This document shows positions 45,651-54,643 of a DNA stretch of 64,000 nucleotides, one piece after another (within the stretch, counting starts at the first letter, position 1; every line of letters begins with the position of its first letter). The notes beneath the pieces are model-generated. The model saw nothing but the letters and a program-made list of their open reading frames with translations, ran no database searches and was not told the DNA's origin. Source of the stretch: Paraburkholderia haematera. Its GTDB lineage: Bacteria > Pseudomonadota > Gammaproteobacteria > Burkholderiales > Burkholderiaceae. The stretch covers positions 1 to 64,000 of the forward strand of contig NZ_CAJNBK010000005.1 of NCBI RefSeq assembly GCF_905220975.1. The letters run 5' to 3'. The position numbers were made by a program, and so were the translations under genes.

Positions 45651-46831
45651 GCACAGTCACGCACGCCGCACCCACCTATACGTTGGGTCAGCTCGTCCGC
45701 TACATGCTACGTCTCGGCACCATTGGCTTCGGCGGCCCTGTTGCGTTGGCCGGCTACATGCGCCGCGACCTCGTTGAACGACTGGGCTGGATTAGCGAAG
45801 CAGACTACAAGGAAGGGATAGCACTGGCGCAACTGGCGCCGGGTCCGATGGCCGCGCAACTTGCCATCTATCTCGGATATGTGCACTTCCGGGTGTTGGG
45901 TGCCACTCTCGTCGGCCTTGCGTTCGTCATCCCTTCATTCCTGATGGTGGTGGCGCTCGGCTGGGCATATGCCCACTTTGGCGGCCTGTCGTGGATGCAG
46001 GCGGTGTTCTACGGCGTGGGAGCGGCTGTCGTCGGCATCATCGCGATGAGCGCCTACAAGCTAACGACAAAAACAGTCGGTTCGGACAAGCTCCTGTGGG
46101 CGATTTTCCTGACGCTGGCCGCCGTCACGTTCATCACGGAGTCCGAGATTGCGTGGCTCTTCATTGCAGCAGGGGTTATCGGGTGGTTAAGGCGCGCTCC
46201 ACCGAAGTGGCTCACCAAAGGTTCCATGCACGGACTTGCTGCGGGATACCTGCCGACGATGAGTGGCGTGCTCAGCGGCCTGGACCTTCCACTGCTCGGA
46301 CAGTTAGGACTATTTTTCGCGAAAGCCGGCGCATTCGTCTTCGGTTCCGGTCTTGCCATCGTGCCGTTCCTGTATGGCGGCGTCGTGACCGAACACCACT
46401 GGCTGAATGACCGTCAGTTTGTCGATGCTGTTGCGGTCGCGATGATTACGCCTGGCCCAGTTGTTATCACGGTCGGCTTCATTGGATTTCTGGTCGCTGG
46501 TTTTTCTGGCGCTTGTGTCGCTGCGCTGGGGACTTTCCTTCCCTGTTATCTGTTCACAGTACTGCCAGCGCCGTACTTCAAAAAATACGGAAAGCTGCCG
46601 GCTGTCAAGGCGTTCGTCGACGGCATCACAGCCGCCGCCGTTGGTGCCATTACGGGTTCCGTACTGGTTATCGCCAAGCGGTCGCTCATTGACGTTCCCA
46701 CTGTGGCACTTGCCATCGCGACCGTGCTGCTCCTGTGGCGCTTCAAGAAGTTGCAGGAGCCGGTTGTCGTCGTCGCAGCGGCCTTGTTCGGTCTTGTTGT
46801 CTATCCGCTGATTCATTCACACGGCATCTAA
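45647..46831 (+). CDS. chrA: Chromate transporter ChrA
   Basis: 394 residues from a GTG (45647) overlapping the chrB stop. Two homologous CHR domains, each with the family signature: LRLGTIGFGGPVALAGYMRRDLVE in the first (about 20-43) and LGLFFAKAGAFVFGSGLAIVPFLYGGVV in the second (about 222-250). About ten or more hydrophobic helices. Expels chromate from the cytoplasm using the proton gradient; length (~400) is that of the long-chain ChrA group. Followed by a superoxide-dismutase-like gene, as in several chr operons. Confidence 0.95.
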   Translation: MSTVTHAAPTYTLGQLVRYMLRLGTIGFGGPVALAGYMRRDLVERLGWISEADYKEGIALAQLAPGPMAAQLAIYLGYVHFRVLGATLVGLAFVIPSFLMVVALGWAYAHFGGLSWMQAVFYGVGAAVVGIIAMSAYKLTTKTVGSDKLLWAIFLTLAAVTFITESEIAWLFIAAGVIGWLRRAPPKWLTKGSMHGLAAGYLPTMSGVLSGLDLPLLGQLGLFFAKAGAFVFGSGLAIVPFLYGGVVTEHHWLNDRQFVDAVAVAMITPGPVVITVGFIGFLVAGFSGACVAALGTFLPCYLFTVLPAPYFKKYGKLPAVKAFVDGITAAAVGAITGSVLVIAKRSLIDVPTVALAIATVLLLWRFKKLQEPVVVVAAALFGLVVYPLIHSHGI

Positions 46832-46867
46832 GGGTAGTTGTGTTCACAGTCTGCGAGGAAAGCAATC

Positions 46868-47224
46868 ATGGCAACTCGTCGTAACTTCCTGCATAACTCG
46901 GCCGCTGTTGGTGCGGGAATCATGCTGGCACAGGCACAAACTGCACATGCCGCAGAGGAGACCGGCTACATCGATAAGCTGACAGACGCGGATGGCAAAT
47001 ACGCCGCAGCGCCATTGCCCTTTGCCTACGATGCGCTTGAACCGGTCATTGACGCACGCACCGTTGAACTCCACTACACCTTCTTGGCCTTATCGCTGGG
47101 TCTATCGCGAATCTTTGAGGACGACCACGAGATGCTTTCGCATGGCATGGTGATGTACGACGCACTCTACGCGTGGTGTCGCGATTGCCAGAGCGAAACG
47201 CACGGCTGGCCGCCGGCCGCATAG
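46868..47224 (+). CDS. Truncated or chimeric Fe/Mn superoxide-dismutase-like protein
   Basis: 118 residues from the ATG at 46868 (GAGGAAAGC ribosome site). N-terminus has a Tat-type signal (MATRRNFLHNSAAVGAGIML), then YAAAPLPFAYDALEPVIDARTVELHY, the start of an iron/manganese superoxide dismutase. After residue ~71 the expected HDKHHxAY and metal-ligand segments are missing. An unrelated tail (SRIFEDDHEMLSHGMVMYDAL) runs to the stop. In chr operons the SOD gene (chrC) normally follows chrA, so this looks like that gene broken by a deletion or recombination. The product cannot bind the metal as a normal SOD does. Confidence 0.75.
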   Translation: MATRRNFLHNSAAVGAGIMLAQAQTAHAAEETGYIDKLTDADGKYAAAPLPFAYDALEPVIDARTVELHYTFLALSLGLSRIFEDDHEMLSHGMVMYDALYAWCRDCQSETHGWPPAA

Positions 47225-47248
47225 GAACGATGGCGTCGGAGTGACATC

Positions 47249-47829
47249 ATGGTCCTGTCGGGCACGTCATCGACGCTGCGAGCCTTCGCTGTTGCAGCAC
47301 TCGCGATTGTCACACTTGCGTCAGTCTAAAACGGTCCGACGGGTCTATGCATCCGCTACCAGGGAAAATGAGGTGGTCGTCATCGACATGGCGACACTGA
47401 GAATAATGGCTCGTATACCTGCAGGCGTATATCCGGACGGCATGACCTACGTGCCTGGCGCGCACAAGCTCTATGTATCGGATAAGACCGGCGGCACCGT
47501 CACGGTCGTTGATGTGACGCGAAACCGGCGGACTGGAACAATCCCGCTCGGCGGAGAGGCTGGCAAAACCCCAGTATGACCCTGCCTCGAAGCACATTTT
47601 TGTCAACGTCCAGACGAGAAATCAGCTGTTTGAAATAGACCCGGCTACTGACCAGATAGTCGGGAAAATCGATGTACTGGGCGCTAAGGGCAACCACGGG
47701 CTGCTGATAGATGCAGACCATAGACTGGCCTTCATCGCATGCGAGGGAAACGACCGGCTCGTCGTTCTCGACATGCCTACGATGCGCGTGGCATCGTCGT
47801 TTGCCGTCGGTACGGTCATCGACTTTTGA
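47249..47829 (+). pseudogene. Frameshifted YVTN-type beta-propeller gene
   Basis: Starts with ATG 47249 (ribosome site GGAGTG) and a signal peptide (LRAFAVAALAIVTLA) that ends at a premature stop. The mature protein continues in another frame from about 47330 (RVYASATRENEVVVIDMATLRIMARIPAG...KLYVSDKTGGTVTVVDV). A second frameshift near 47570 leads to KHIFVNVQTRNQLFEIDPATDQIVGKIDV...RLAFIACEGNDRLVVLDM, ending at about 47829. The repeated V-x-V-x-D blades identify the YVTN/YncE propeller family. At least two frameshifts and a missing C-terminus make it a pseudogene. Confidence 0.8.
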
Positions 47830-48114
47830 GTTGGGTCGCGCAGCGCTAACGCCGAACACAAGCTGGTCGATGTGCGCAAGCGCATCCAGGATTCGTCCAT
47901 GCTGGAAGCAGTGTTGGCAACGCTGATACAGCGCTGCTCGACGTTGAAAGGCAGGGTGTCGTGCCACTCATCGACACACTCATGGACGACGGTGAGCTGA
48001 TCCAGTGAGGGCGGTAGCGCGACGCGTGCCGGTAGCATAACGTTGTGCATATCTCTGGGTAGACCGCAATGCGGAAAGTTGTTCGCAGATATCAACACGC
48101 AACGGAGTACACCC

Positions 48115-48246
48115 ATGGAATCTGGCGATAAGGACGAACCGCTTGAGACCCGGCCAGTGCGCGTACGTGGCGACGTGCAGGGAATCGGCTAATCGGCTAT
48201 CGGGAAGCCTGCGTACGCCGCGCCCACGCGCTGGGCGTCACTGAAA
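48115..48246 (+). pseudogene. Acylphosphatase gene broken by an 8-bp duplication
   Basis: ATG at 48115 with CGGAG upstream. The first frame reads MESGDKDEPLETRPVRVRGD then VQGIG and hits a stop. The second frame continues YREACVRRAHALGVT. Together this is the acylphosphatase signature (V-R-G-x-V-Q-G-x-G-Y-R-x-x...A-x-x-L-G-V). The break is a tandem duplication of AATCGGCT (48183-48198). Downstream sequence is no longer recognisable (expected GWVRN motif absent). Acylphosphatases split acyl phosphates. Confidence 0.78.
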
Positions 48247-48835
48247 AAGGCAACATGCGTGCCGTTGCGGTTCCCAGCTTTGGAAAGGTCCCCAGGTCAG
48301 TATGAATTCAGTGTCGGTGATTGTGTATTCCGAATGGGTTCGCGTTTCCGCAATTGCCCGGAGCGAACCGCTGGCATGCATTCACTTTGACCGTGACGTA
48401 ATCATTCTTTGTGCGCGCTGGTGTCGTTGGTCGTGCGGAATGTGCATCGCTCGATCGGCGGTGAACCGTCGGCGGCGCAGAGCGTTGGAACGTCGGTTCG
48501 TCGAAACCGACGTCTACAAAATTATCCCGCTAGCAATCGTTGCTCAAGCCATCCGTGCTTGTCCGGCCTCCAACAACCGAAAGCGCGTTTCACATTGCGG
48601 GATTCACTTCGAATTTTCGCAGCATCATTTTTTCGTCGCGTGAAAACATGTTTTGCATTGCAAAAAAACATGCGTATCTCATTGAAAAATAAGAATAAAT
48701 TATGTCTTATGTCTTATATAAGACTTCACTAAAACGCATCAAACGGCGCTACTATTCAGTCATGCAGTTCGCTTCGACATACGTAGCGGCACACCCAACT
48801 CGTTTTCAAATGCGCTTTGCTCTTAGGAGATACAC
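48247..48835. other. Region upstream of aceA
   Basis: No convincing gene in about 590 bases. The last 190 bases are strikingly AT-rich and hold two symmetrical elements: TTTTGC-ATT-GCAAAA at 48651-48665, and the 14-bp palindrome GTCTTATATAAGAC at 48711-48724 preceded by an extra GTCTTAT half-site. A promoter for isocitrate lyase is expected here. Confidence 0.5.
48704..48724. promoter_or_regulatory. Palindromic operator candidate for aceA
   Basis: Direct repeat GTCTTAT GTCTTAT followed by inverted ATAAGAC; the central 14 bases (48711-48724) form a perfect palindrome, 112 bases before the aceA ATG. The core CTTATATAAG resembles sites of GntR-type regulators of central carbon genes in beta-proteobacteria, as far as I recall; identity of the regulator is inference. 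Confidence 0.5.
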
Positions 48836-50416
48836 ATGACTCAATATCAAGACGACATCAAGGCAGTTGCTGGTTTGAAGGAGAAACAAGGCAGCGCGTG
48901 GAATGCAATCAATCCCGAATCTGCCGCACGCATGCGTGCTCAGAACAAGTTCAAAACGGGCTTGGACATCGCCAGGTACACCGCCAGGATCATGCGCGCC
49001 GACATGGCCGCCTACGATGCCGACTCGTCCAAATACACCCAGTCGCTGGGCTGCTGGCACGGCTTCATCGGCCAGCAGAAGATGATCTCCATCAAGAAGC
49101 ACTTCAACAACACCGACCGTCGCTACCTTTACCTCTCCGGCTGGATGGTCGCCGCGCTGCGCTCCGAGTTCGGTCCGCTACCGGACCAGTCGATGCACGA
49201 AAAAACCTCCGTTAGCGCGCTGATCCGCGAGCTGTACACCTTCCTGCGCCAGGCCGACGCCCGTGAACTGGGCGGCCTGTTCCGTCAGCTGGACGCGGCC
49301 GTTGGTGCTGCCAAGGCCGCCATCCAGGAAAAAATCGACAACCACGTCACCCACGTCGTGCCGATCATCGCCGACATCGACGCGGGTTTCGGCAACGCCG
49401 AAGCAACCTACCTGCTGGCCAAGCAATTTATCGAAGCGGGCGCGTGCTGCATTCAGATCGAAAACCAGGTGTCCGACGAGAAGCAGTGCGGCCATCAGGA
49501 TGGCAAAGTCACCGTGCCGCACGAGGACTTCCTGGCCAAGATTCGCGCCATCCGCTACGCATTCCTGGAACTGGGCGTGGACGACGGCATCATCGTGGCC
49601 CGTACCGACTCGCTGGGCGCCGGCCTCACCAAGCAGATCGCCGTGACCAACACGCCGGGCGACTTGGGCGACCAATACAATTCCTTCCTCGATTGCGACG
49701 AAATATCGGCCGACGCACTGGGCAATGGTGACGTCATCATCAAGCGCGATGGCAAGCTGCTGCGTCCCAAACGCCTGCCTAGCAATCTGTTCCAGTTCCG
49801 CGCCGGTACGGGCGAAGCGCGCTGCGTGCTGGATTGCGTCACCGCGCTGCAAAACGGCGCTGACCTGCTGTGGATCGAAACCGAAAAGCCGCATATCGCC
49901 CAGATCGGCGGCATGGTCAGCGAGATTCGCAAAGTAATCCCGAACGCCAAGCTCGTGTACAACAACAGCCCGTCGTTCAACTGGACCCTGAACTTCCGCC
50001 AGCAGGTGTATGACGCGATGAAGGCCGCAGGCAAGGATGTGTCAGCATACGACCGCGCGCAGCTGATGAGCGTGGAATACGATCAGACCGAACTGGCGAT
50101 CGCCGCCGACGAAAAGATCCGCACCTTCCAGGCCGACGCGGCGCGCGAAGCAGGTATCTTCCACCACCTGATTACGCTGCCGACCTACCACACCGCCGCG
50201 CTGTCGACCGACAACCTGGCCCGCGAATACTTCGGCGACCAGGGCATGCTGGGTTATGTGGCTGGCGTGCAGCGTAAGGAAATCCGTCAGGGCATCGCCT
50301 GCGTCAAGCACCAGAACATGTCCGGCTCGGACATCGGCGACGACCACAAGGAGTATTTCAGCGGCGAAGCGGCCCTGAAAGCGGCGGGTAAAGACAACAC
50401 CATGAACCAGTTCTGA
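48836..50416 (+). CDS. aceA: Isocitrate lyase
   Basis: 526 residues, start ATG 48836 with AGGAG upstream. Splits isocitrate to glyoxylate and succinate in the glyoxylate bypass. Conserved motifs: WHGFIGQQKM near residue 73; PIIADIDAGFG (Mg site); EKQCGHQDGKV, equivalent to the KKCGH signature with the catalytic Cys; and YNNSPSFNW. The length (~526) places it in the long class of isocitrate lyases, as in Pseudomonas aeruginosa, rather than the ~435-residue class. No malate synthase gene is adjacent. Followed by a strong terminator and an IS6-family remnant, with an AT-rich promoter region upstream. Confidence 0.96.
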   Translation: MTQYQDDIKAVAGLKEKQGSAWNAINPESAARMRAQNKFKTGLDIARYTARIMRADMAAYDADSSKYTQSLGCWHGFIGQQKMISIKKHFNNTDRRYLYLSGWMVAALRSEFGPLPDQSMHEKTSVSALIRELYTFLRQADARELGGLFRQLDAAVGAAKAAIQEKIDNHVTHVVPIIADIDAGFGNAEATYLLAKQFIEAGACCIQIENQVSDEKQCGHQDGKVTVPHEDFLAKIRAIRYAFLELGVDDGIIVARTDSLGAGLTKQIAVTNTPGDLGDQYNSFLDCDEISADALGNGDVIIKRDGKLLRPKRLPSNLFQFRAGTGEARCVLDCVTALQNGADLLWIETEKPHIAQIGGMVSEIRKVIPNAKLVYNNSPSFNWTLNFRQQVYDAMKAAGKDVSAYDRAQLMSVEYDQTELAIAADEKIRTFQADAAREAGIFHHLITLPTYHTAALSTDNLAREYFGDQGMLGYVAGVQRKEIRQGIACVKHQNMSGSDIGDDHKEYFSGEAALKAAGKDNTMNQF

Positions 50417-50437
50417 TACCAGCAATACCCCAAGCAA

Positions 50438-50468
50438 AACGCCAACCCCTACGGGTTGGCGTTTTTTT
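50438..50468 (+). terminator. Rho-independent terminator of aceA
   Basis: Perfect 11-bp stem (AACGCCAACCC / GGGTTGGCGTT), 4-base loop, and a run of seven T overlapping the end of the stem; 22 bases after the aceA stop codon. Confidence 0.92.
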
Positions 50469-50498
50469 ATCCGGCGAGATAGCCTTGATAATCATGTA

Positions 50499-50780
50499 GC
50501 GGACGAACATCTCGTCGAGGTGCCACGTACTGCCCGGCTTGCGTCGCACCGCTTTCACCCGGTGAGCAAAGCCCTTACCAAACTTGCCGCACCAGCGTCG
50601 GATCGTCTCATCCCCCAAGGGGACTTCCTTCGGGGAGTATGTCACGGTCACAACGCGCTCGAAGAGCCGTTCCTCGATGTCGCGCAAGCTCAACTGAAAG
50701 CGAAAACTCCAGCGCACGGCGCAACTGATGACCACGGCCGGAAAACGGAGGCCGTGATAGAGCGACTTCGGTTCCTTCAT
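50499..50780 (-). pseudogene. IS6-family transposase remnant (N-terminal part)
   Basis: The first ~94 residues of an IS6-type transposase: SLYHGLRFPAVVISCAVRW, LSLRDIEERLFERVVTVTY, ETIRRWCGKFG and GSTWHLDEMFVR with the first catalytic Asp. Homology stops right at the aceA terminator, so the catalytic domain is lost. A ~10-residue in-frame insertion (SPKEVPLGDE) splits the helix-turn-helix region. It cannot be active. Confidence 0.8.
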
Positions 50781-50861
50781 CGTGCACTCTTACGGCACGG
50801 GCTCCGCACCCTGACAAAGCCCCTGCACAGTGCGAATAAGATTTTTCCTACAAATTATATT

Positions 50862-50880
50862 GCGAATCGTTCTCATTCGC
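50862..50880. promoter_or_regulatory. Fur box of the siderophore operon
   Basis: 19-bp element GCGAATCGTTCTCATTCGC with GCGAAT/ATTCGC arms, in an AT-rich region 72 bases before the TonB-receptor start. Fits the Burkholderia-type Fur site (AATGAGAAT core on the complementary strand). Indicates repression when iron is sufficient. Confidence 0.7.
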
Positions 50881-50951
50881 GTTAATGTTAACAAAATCGA
50901 AAGCTTGCCATCGGAACCGATTTCCTTAACAAAAACACGAACGTAATCAAC

Positions 50952-53189
50952 ATGCTATCCCGCCTTTGTCGCATTGCCCGCCGGTCATCCGCTTCACCGT
51001 TCGAGCCGCCGGCCGACCGTTTCAACCCGCTGGCTTTGTCCGTGCGCCTTGCATTTGCAGGAGCGCTGACAACGGGTTTGGGCACTTCTGCCTACGCGCA
51101 AGCGCAAATCGGGACTACCCAGGAAGTCAGCAAGGACACGAAGGAATTGCCCGCCGTGACGGTCAATGCAGAATCGGGCAGCGATTTTCCCCAAACCTAC
51201 GCGGGCGGCCAGTTGGCACGTGACGGACGTGTAGGACTGCTGGGCAACAAGAGCGTGATGGATACGCCTTTCAGCGTCAGCGACTACACCTCGAAGCGGA
51301 TGGAAGACCAGCAGGCGGTGACGCTGGCTGAAGTGTTGAACAAGGATCCATCCACGCGGTTTACCGGGCAGATCGGTGGCGTGACCGATTCGTTCTTCAT
51401 TCGCGGCTTTCCGGTCAATGAAGGGAATCTGAGCGAGGTCGCGTTCGACGGTGTGTATGGCGTTTCGCCCAATTACCATCTGTTCACGGAGTATCTGGAG
51501 CGCGTCGAGGTGCTCAAGGGGCCGGCCGCGCTGCTGTATGGAATGTCGCCGAACAGTGGTGTCGGCGGTGTGATCAACGTGGTGCCAAAGCGCCCGCTGA
51601 ACAAGGATTTGACCCGCGTCACGCTCGACTATGCGTCGGATTCCCAGGTGGGCGAGGCGATCGATCTGAGCCGCCGTTTCGGCAGTGAGCGTCAGTTCGG
51701 CATCCGGTTCAATGGCTTGCACCGTCAAGGCAGCACGCCGCTCGACAACCAGAAGTCGCGCGCCGAGGTGGGGGCGTTGTCGCTCGATTACCAGGGCGAG
51801 CGGTTCCGCGCTTCGCTCGACGTGATCGAACAGTATCAATGGGTCGACGCACCGACGCGCCCATTCCTCGTGGCATCGGGCATACAGGTGCCCAGTGCGC
51901 CGGACGGCCGCCGCAACGTTACCCAGTCCTGGGGCTGGTGGAAATCCAATGACACGTCGACGTTGCTGCATGCCGAATACGACGTCAACGATCACGTCAC
52001 CGTATTTGCCGACGCGGGCGGCACGAAATCGGATGTCTCGCGGCTTTCGGATCAGACGCCGACCATTCTGAATTCAGCGGGCGACACCACGGCCACGCCG
52101 CAGAACTGGAAATTCCAGATCAACCGCTCGACCGCGGACACGGGCGTACGCACCCAGTTCAGTACCGGTGCAGTCAAACATGCCGTGGTGCTGCAGGCGA
52201 ACGTCTATCAGGACCGCATCGCGAGTGCGAGCAATTCCGGTAAAGCGATCCTGTCGAACATCTATTCGCCGATCGCGAGTCCGGAGCAAAACGTGAGTGT
52301 GCCGACGAGCGTACCCAAGCTTTCGGCTTCGACGCTTTCGGGTGTGGCCCTGGCCGATACCATGAGCATGTTGAACGAACGACTGCAATTGACGCTCGGT
52401 GTGCGTCAACAGCACGTCCAGTCCGACAACTTCAGCGCGACCACGGGGGCGCGGACATCGTCGTACAACGAGAGTGCCACCACGCCGCTCGTCGGCGTTG
52501 TCGTGAAGCCGTGGCAAAACGTGTCGTTCTACGCCAACTACATCGAAGGTCTCAGCAAAGGCGATATCGCCCCCACAACCGCGTCGAACGCGGGCCAGGT
52601 TTTCGCGCCCTACAAGACGAAGCAGGAAGAGGTCGGCGTCAAGCTCGATATGAGCGGCGTGCTGGCAACCCTGGCTGCCTTCAGGATCACCAAGCCGAGC
52701 GGCCAGTTGTACGGCACCGTCTATTCGGTCGATAGCGAGCAGCGCAATCAGGGGCTGGAACTGAACGTATCCGGCGAGCCGCTGAAGGGCGTCCGCCTGC
52801 TGGGCGGGGTGACGCTGCTGGACGCCACGCTCACGAAGACCAACAGTGCCGCGACGGTGGGTAACCGGCCTGTAGGCGTACCGACGTGGATGGCCAATGT
52901 CGGCACCGAATGGGACTTGCCGTGGGTACCCGGTTTCACGCTGACGGGCGGCGTCAATTACACCGGTCGCGAATACGTCAATCAGGCGAACACTCAGTCC
53001 GTACCGTCCTGGACGACGGTGGACCTGGGCGCGCGCTACCAGACCAGGCTGTACGGCAAATCAACCACCGTTCGGGCCGGCTTGCTCAACGCGTTCGACC
53101 GCAAGTACTGGTCAGGTGTCGCCTCGTACGGAACGATTTCGCTGGGTGCACCGCGCACTATCTTTCTGTCGGCTTCCGTGGATTTCTAA
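50952..53189 (+). CDS. TonB-dependent siderophore receptor
   Basis: 745 residues with a long leader (about 1-50, LSVRLAFAGALTTGLGTSAYAQA). Plug domain about 65-190: TPFSVSDYTSKRMEDQQAVTLAEVLNKDPS...FFIRGFPVN...LERVEVLKGPAALLYGMSPNSGVGGVINVVPKRP, followed by a ~550-residue beta-barrel ending with the terminal strand and aromatic C-terminus (ISLGAPRTIFLSASVDF). Imports a ferric siderophore across the outer membrane. First gene of the siderophore operon, behind a Fur box. The cognate siderophore is presumably the one made by the genes that follow. Confidence 0.94.
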   Translation: MLSRLCRIARRSSASPFEPPADRFNPLALSVRLAFAGALTTGLGTSAYAQAQIGTTQEVSKDTKELPAVTVNAESGSDFPQTYAGGQLARDGRVGLLGNKSVMDTPFSVSDYTSKRMEDQQAVTLAEVLNKDPSTRFTGQIGGVTDSFFIRGFPVNEGNLSEVAFDGVYGVSPNYHLFTEYLERVEVLKGPAALLYGMSPNSGVGGVINVVPKRPLNKDLTRVTLDYASDSQVGEAIDLSRRFGSERQFGIRFNGLHRQGSTPLDNQKSRAEVGALSLDYQGERFRASLDVIEQYQWVDAPTRPFLVASGIQVPSAPDGRRNVTQSWGWWKSNDTSTLLHAEYDVNDHVTVFADAGGTKSDVSRLSDQTPTILNSAGDTTATPQNWKFQINRSTADTGVRTQFSTGAVKHAVVLQANVYQDRIASASNSGKAILSNIYSPIASPEQNVSVPTSVPKLSASTLSGVALADTMSMLNERLQLTLGVRQQHVQSDNFSATTGARTSSYNESATTPLVGVVVKPWQNVSFYANYIEGLSKGDIAPTTASNAGQVFAPYKTKQEEVGVKLDMSGVLATLAAFRITKPSGQLYGTVYSVDSEQRNQGLELNVSGEPLKGVRLLGGVTLLDATLTKTNSAATVGNRPVGVPTWMANVGTEWDLPWVPGFTLTGGVNYTGREYVNQANTQSVPSWTTVDLGARYQTRLYGKSTTVRAGLLNAFDRKYWSGVASYGTISLGAPRTIFLSASVDF

Positions 53190-53200
53190 ACCGGTCAATC

Positions 53201-54643
53201 ATGACGCAAATGCCAGACACTACGTTACTCCAGGCAGAACGAAGCGATTGTGGCGAGGTTGATGAAGCGGATGTGCTGCAACCGCTTCTCGATCCAGCCA
53301 TTTCCAGCCTCGTCTTCGATTCGCAAGGCACGTTGCTGAAGCTGGTTGGGCAGTATGGTTCGCCGCTCAATATTGTATGGCCGGACATGCTGCGGCGAAA
53401 CGTCGAAGCCTTTCGCACCGTGCTGAACCGGCACAACGTCCGGTCTGAGATCTACTACGGCGCGAAGGTCAACAAGTCGCTGGGTCTGGTGCGCGTGGCC
53501 GTCGAAGCTGCCGTCGGCGTGGATGTCTCCAGCATCTATGAAATGCGCGATGCGCTGCGGGCTGGAATCGAACCAGCCAGGCTTTGTGCCACGGGTCCCG
53601 CCAAAACCCGGGTTTTTCACGCAGCGCTTATCGCCAATGGCGCGTTGATCGCGGTCGACTCCGTCGAGGAGTTCAACGATCTCGACGCGCTTGTCCGTGA
53701 GATCGGGCTGGATCGCCCGACGCGGGTGCTGTTGCGCTATCGGCCCGCCACGTGCGCAACGAGCCGCTTCGGCATGGGCGCCGACGACCTGCTGGCATGC
53801 CTGCGGCGTCTGACCGGGTTAAAGGATCGGTTCCTGTTCGAGGGCTTTCATTTCCATCTCGGCGGCTACGGTCATGAATCGCGAGTGCAGGCCGTGCGTG
53901 AACTCGCCCGCTTCGTGGTCGCCGCGCGCGATATGGGCCTCGCGCCGACGATCCTCGACATCGGCGGCGGCCTGCCTGTTCAGTACATAGAGAGCGAAGC
54001 GTACGGGGCGTTTTTGCGTGCGCAGCACAGTAGTGACTACCGTAATGGCAAGGTGCCCGCGTCGTTCTATCCGTACGGCGGCCCGGTCGGCGCGTGTGAG
54101 TGGCTGGACCGGTTTCTCCAGGCGCCGTGTGCCGACGGCCTGTCAGTTGCCAGGTATCTCAACGCGATGCAACTGACTCTGGCCATCGAGCCTGGGCGGA
54201 GCCTCGCCGATCAGGCCGCGATCTCCGTTTTCCGGATCACGCGCGTCAAGTCGTTGGCGGCGGACCAGGTTGTCATTTTCGCGGAAGGCAGCAGTTTCAG
54301 CGCGTGCGAAACGTGGTTCGCCTCCGAGTACCTGGTGGACCCAATCCTCGTGCCGGCACAGGTCGACAGCGAGGACGATGGGCAACCGGTACGCGCCTGG
54401 ATTGCCGGACACAGTTGTCTCGACGAAGACGTCATCACCAATCGCCTGATTCATTTTCAAAGGAGGCCGAAAGCGGGCGACCTCCTGGTGTATGCCAACA
54501 CCGCGGGCTACCAGATGGACATGCTCGAAAACGAATTTCACCGCCATCCCATGCCGCGCAGGATTTCCGTGGTCTACGACGCCGCGGGCGGCATGCAGAT
54601 TTCACCTGACGATCGAATGGAGTACCGGAATGATTTTGAATAA
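53201..54643 (+). CDS. SbnH-like PLP-dependent decarboxylase
   Basis: 480 residues from the ATG at 53201 (a second ATG three codons on is possible). Fold-type III PLP decarboxylase: YYGAKVNKS with the PLP-binding Lys (about residue 88), the glycine-rich GFHFHLGGYGHESR and DIGGGLPVQY phosphate site, and the C-terminal IAGHSCLDEDVI with the catalytic Cys. Same family as diaminopimelate/ornithine decarboxylases. SbnH in staphyloferrin B synthesis decarboxylates a citryl-diaminopropionate intermediate, and the next gene is an SbnA homologue, so that role is likely. Second gene of the operon, 11 bases after the receptor stop. Confidence 0.88.
   Translation: MTQMPDTTLLQAERSDCGEVDEADVLQPLLDPAISSLVFDSQGTLLKLVGQYGSPLNIVWPDMLRRNVEAFRTVLNRHNVRSEIYYGAKVNKSLGLVRVAVEAAVGVDVSSIYEMRDALRAGIEPARLCATGPAKTRVFHAALIANGALIAVDSVEEFNDLDALVREIGLDRPTRVLLRYRPATCATSRFGMGADDLLACLRRLTGLKDRFLFEGFHFHLGGYGHESRVQAVRELARFVVAARDMGLAPTILDIGGGLPVQYIESEAYGAFLRAQHSSDYRNGKVPASFYPYGGPVGACEWLDRFLQAPCADGLSVARYLNAMQLTLAIEPGRSLADQAAISVFRITRVKSLAADQVVIFAEGSSFSACETWFASEYLVDPILVPAQVDSEDDGQPVRAWIAGHSCLDEDVITNRLIHFQRRPKAGDLLVYANTAGYQMDMLENEFHRHPMPRRISVVYDAAGGMQISPDDRMEYRNDFE

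Noticed and set aside
48302..48732. Two overlapping plus-strand frames upstream of aceA (113 and 107 codons)
   Set aside because: No ribosome site, no motif, and they run into the AT-rich regulatory region.
52886..53200. 105-codon N-terminal extension of the SbnH-like decarboxylase
   Set aside because: Sits inside the TonB-receptor coding region and lacks family similarity; ATG 53201 is just after the receptor stop.
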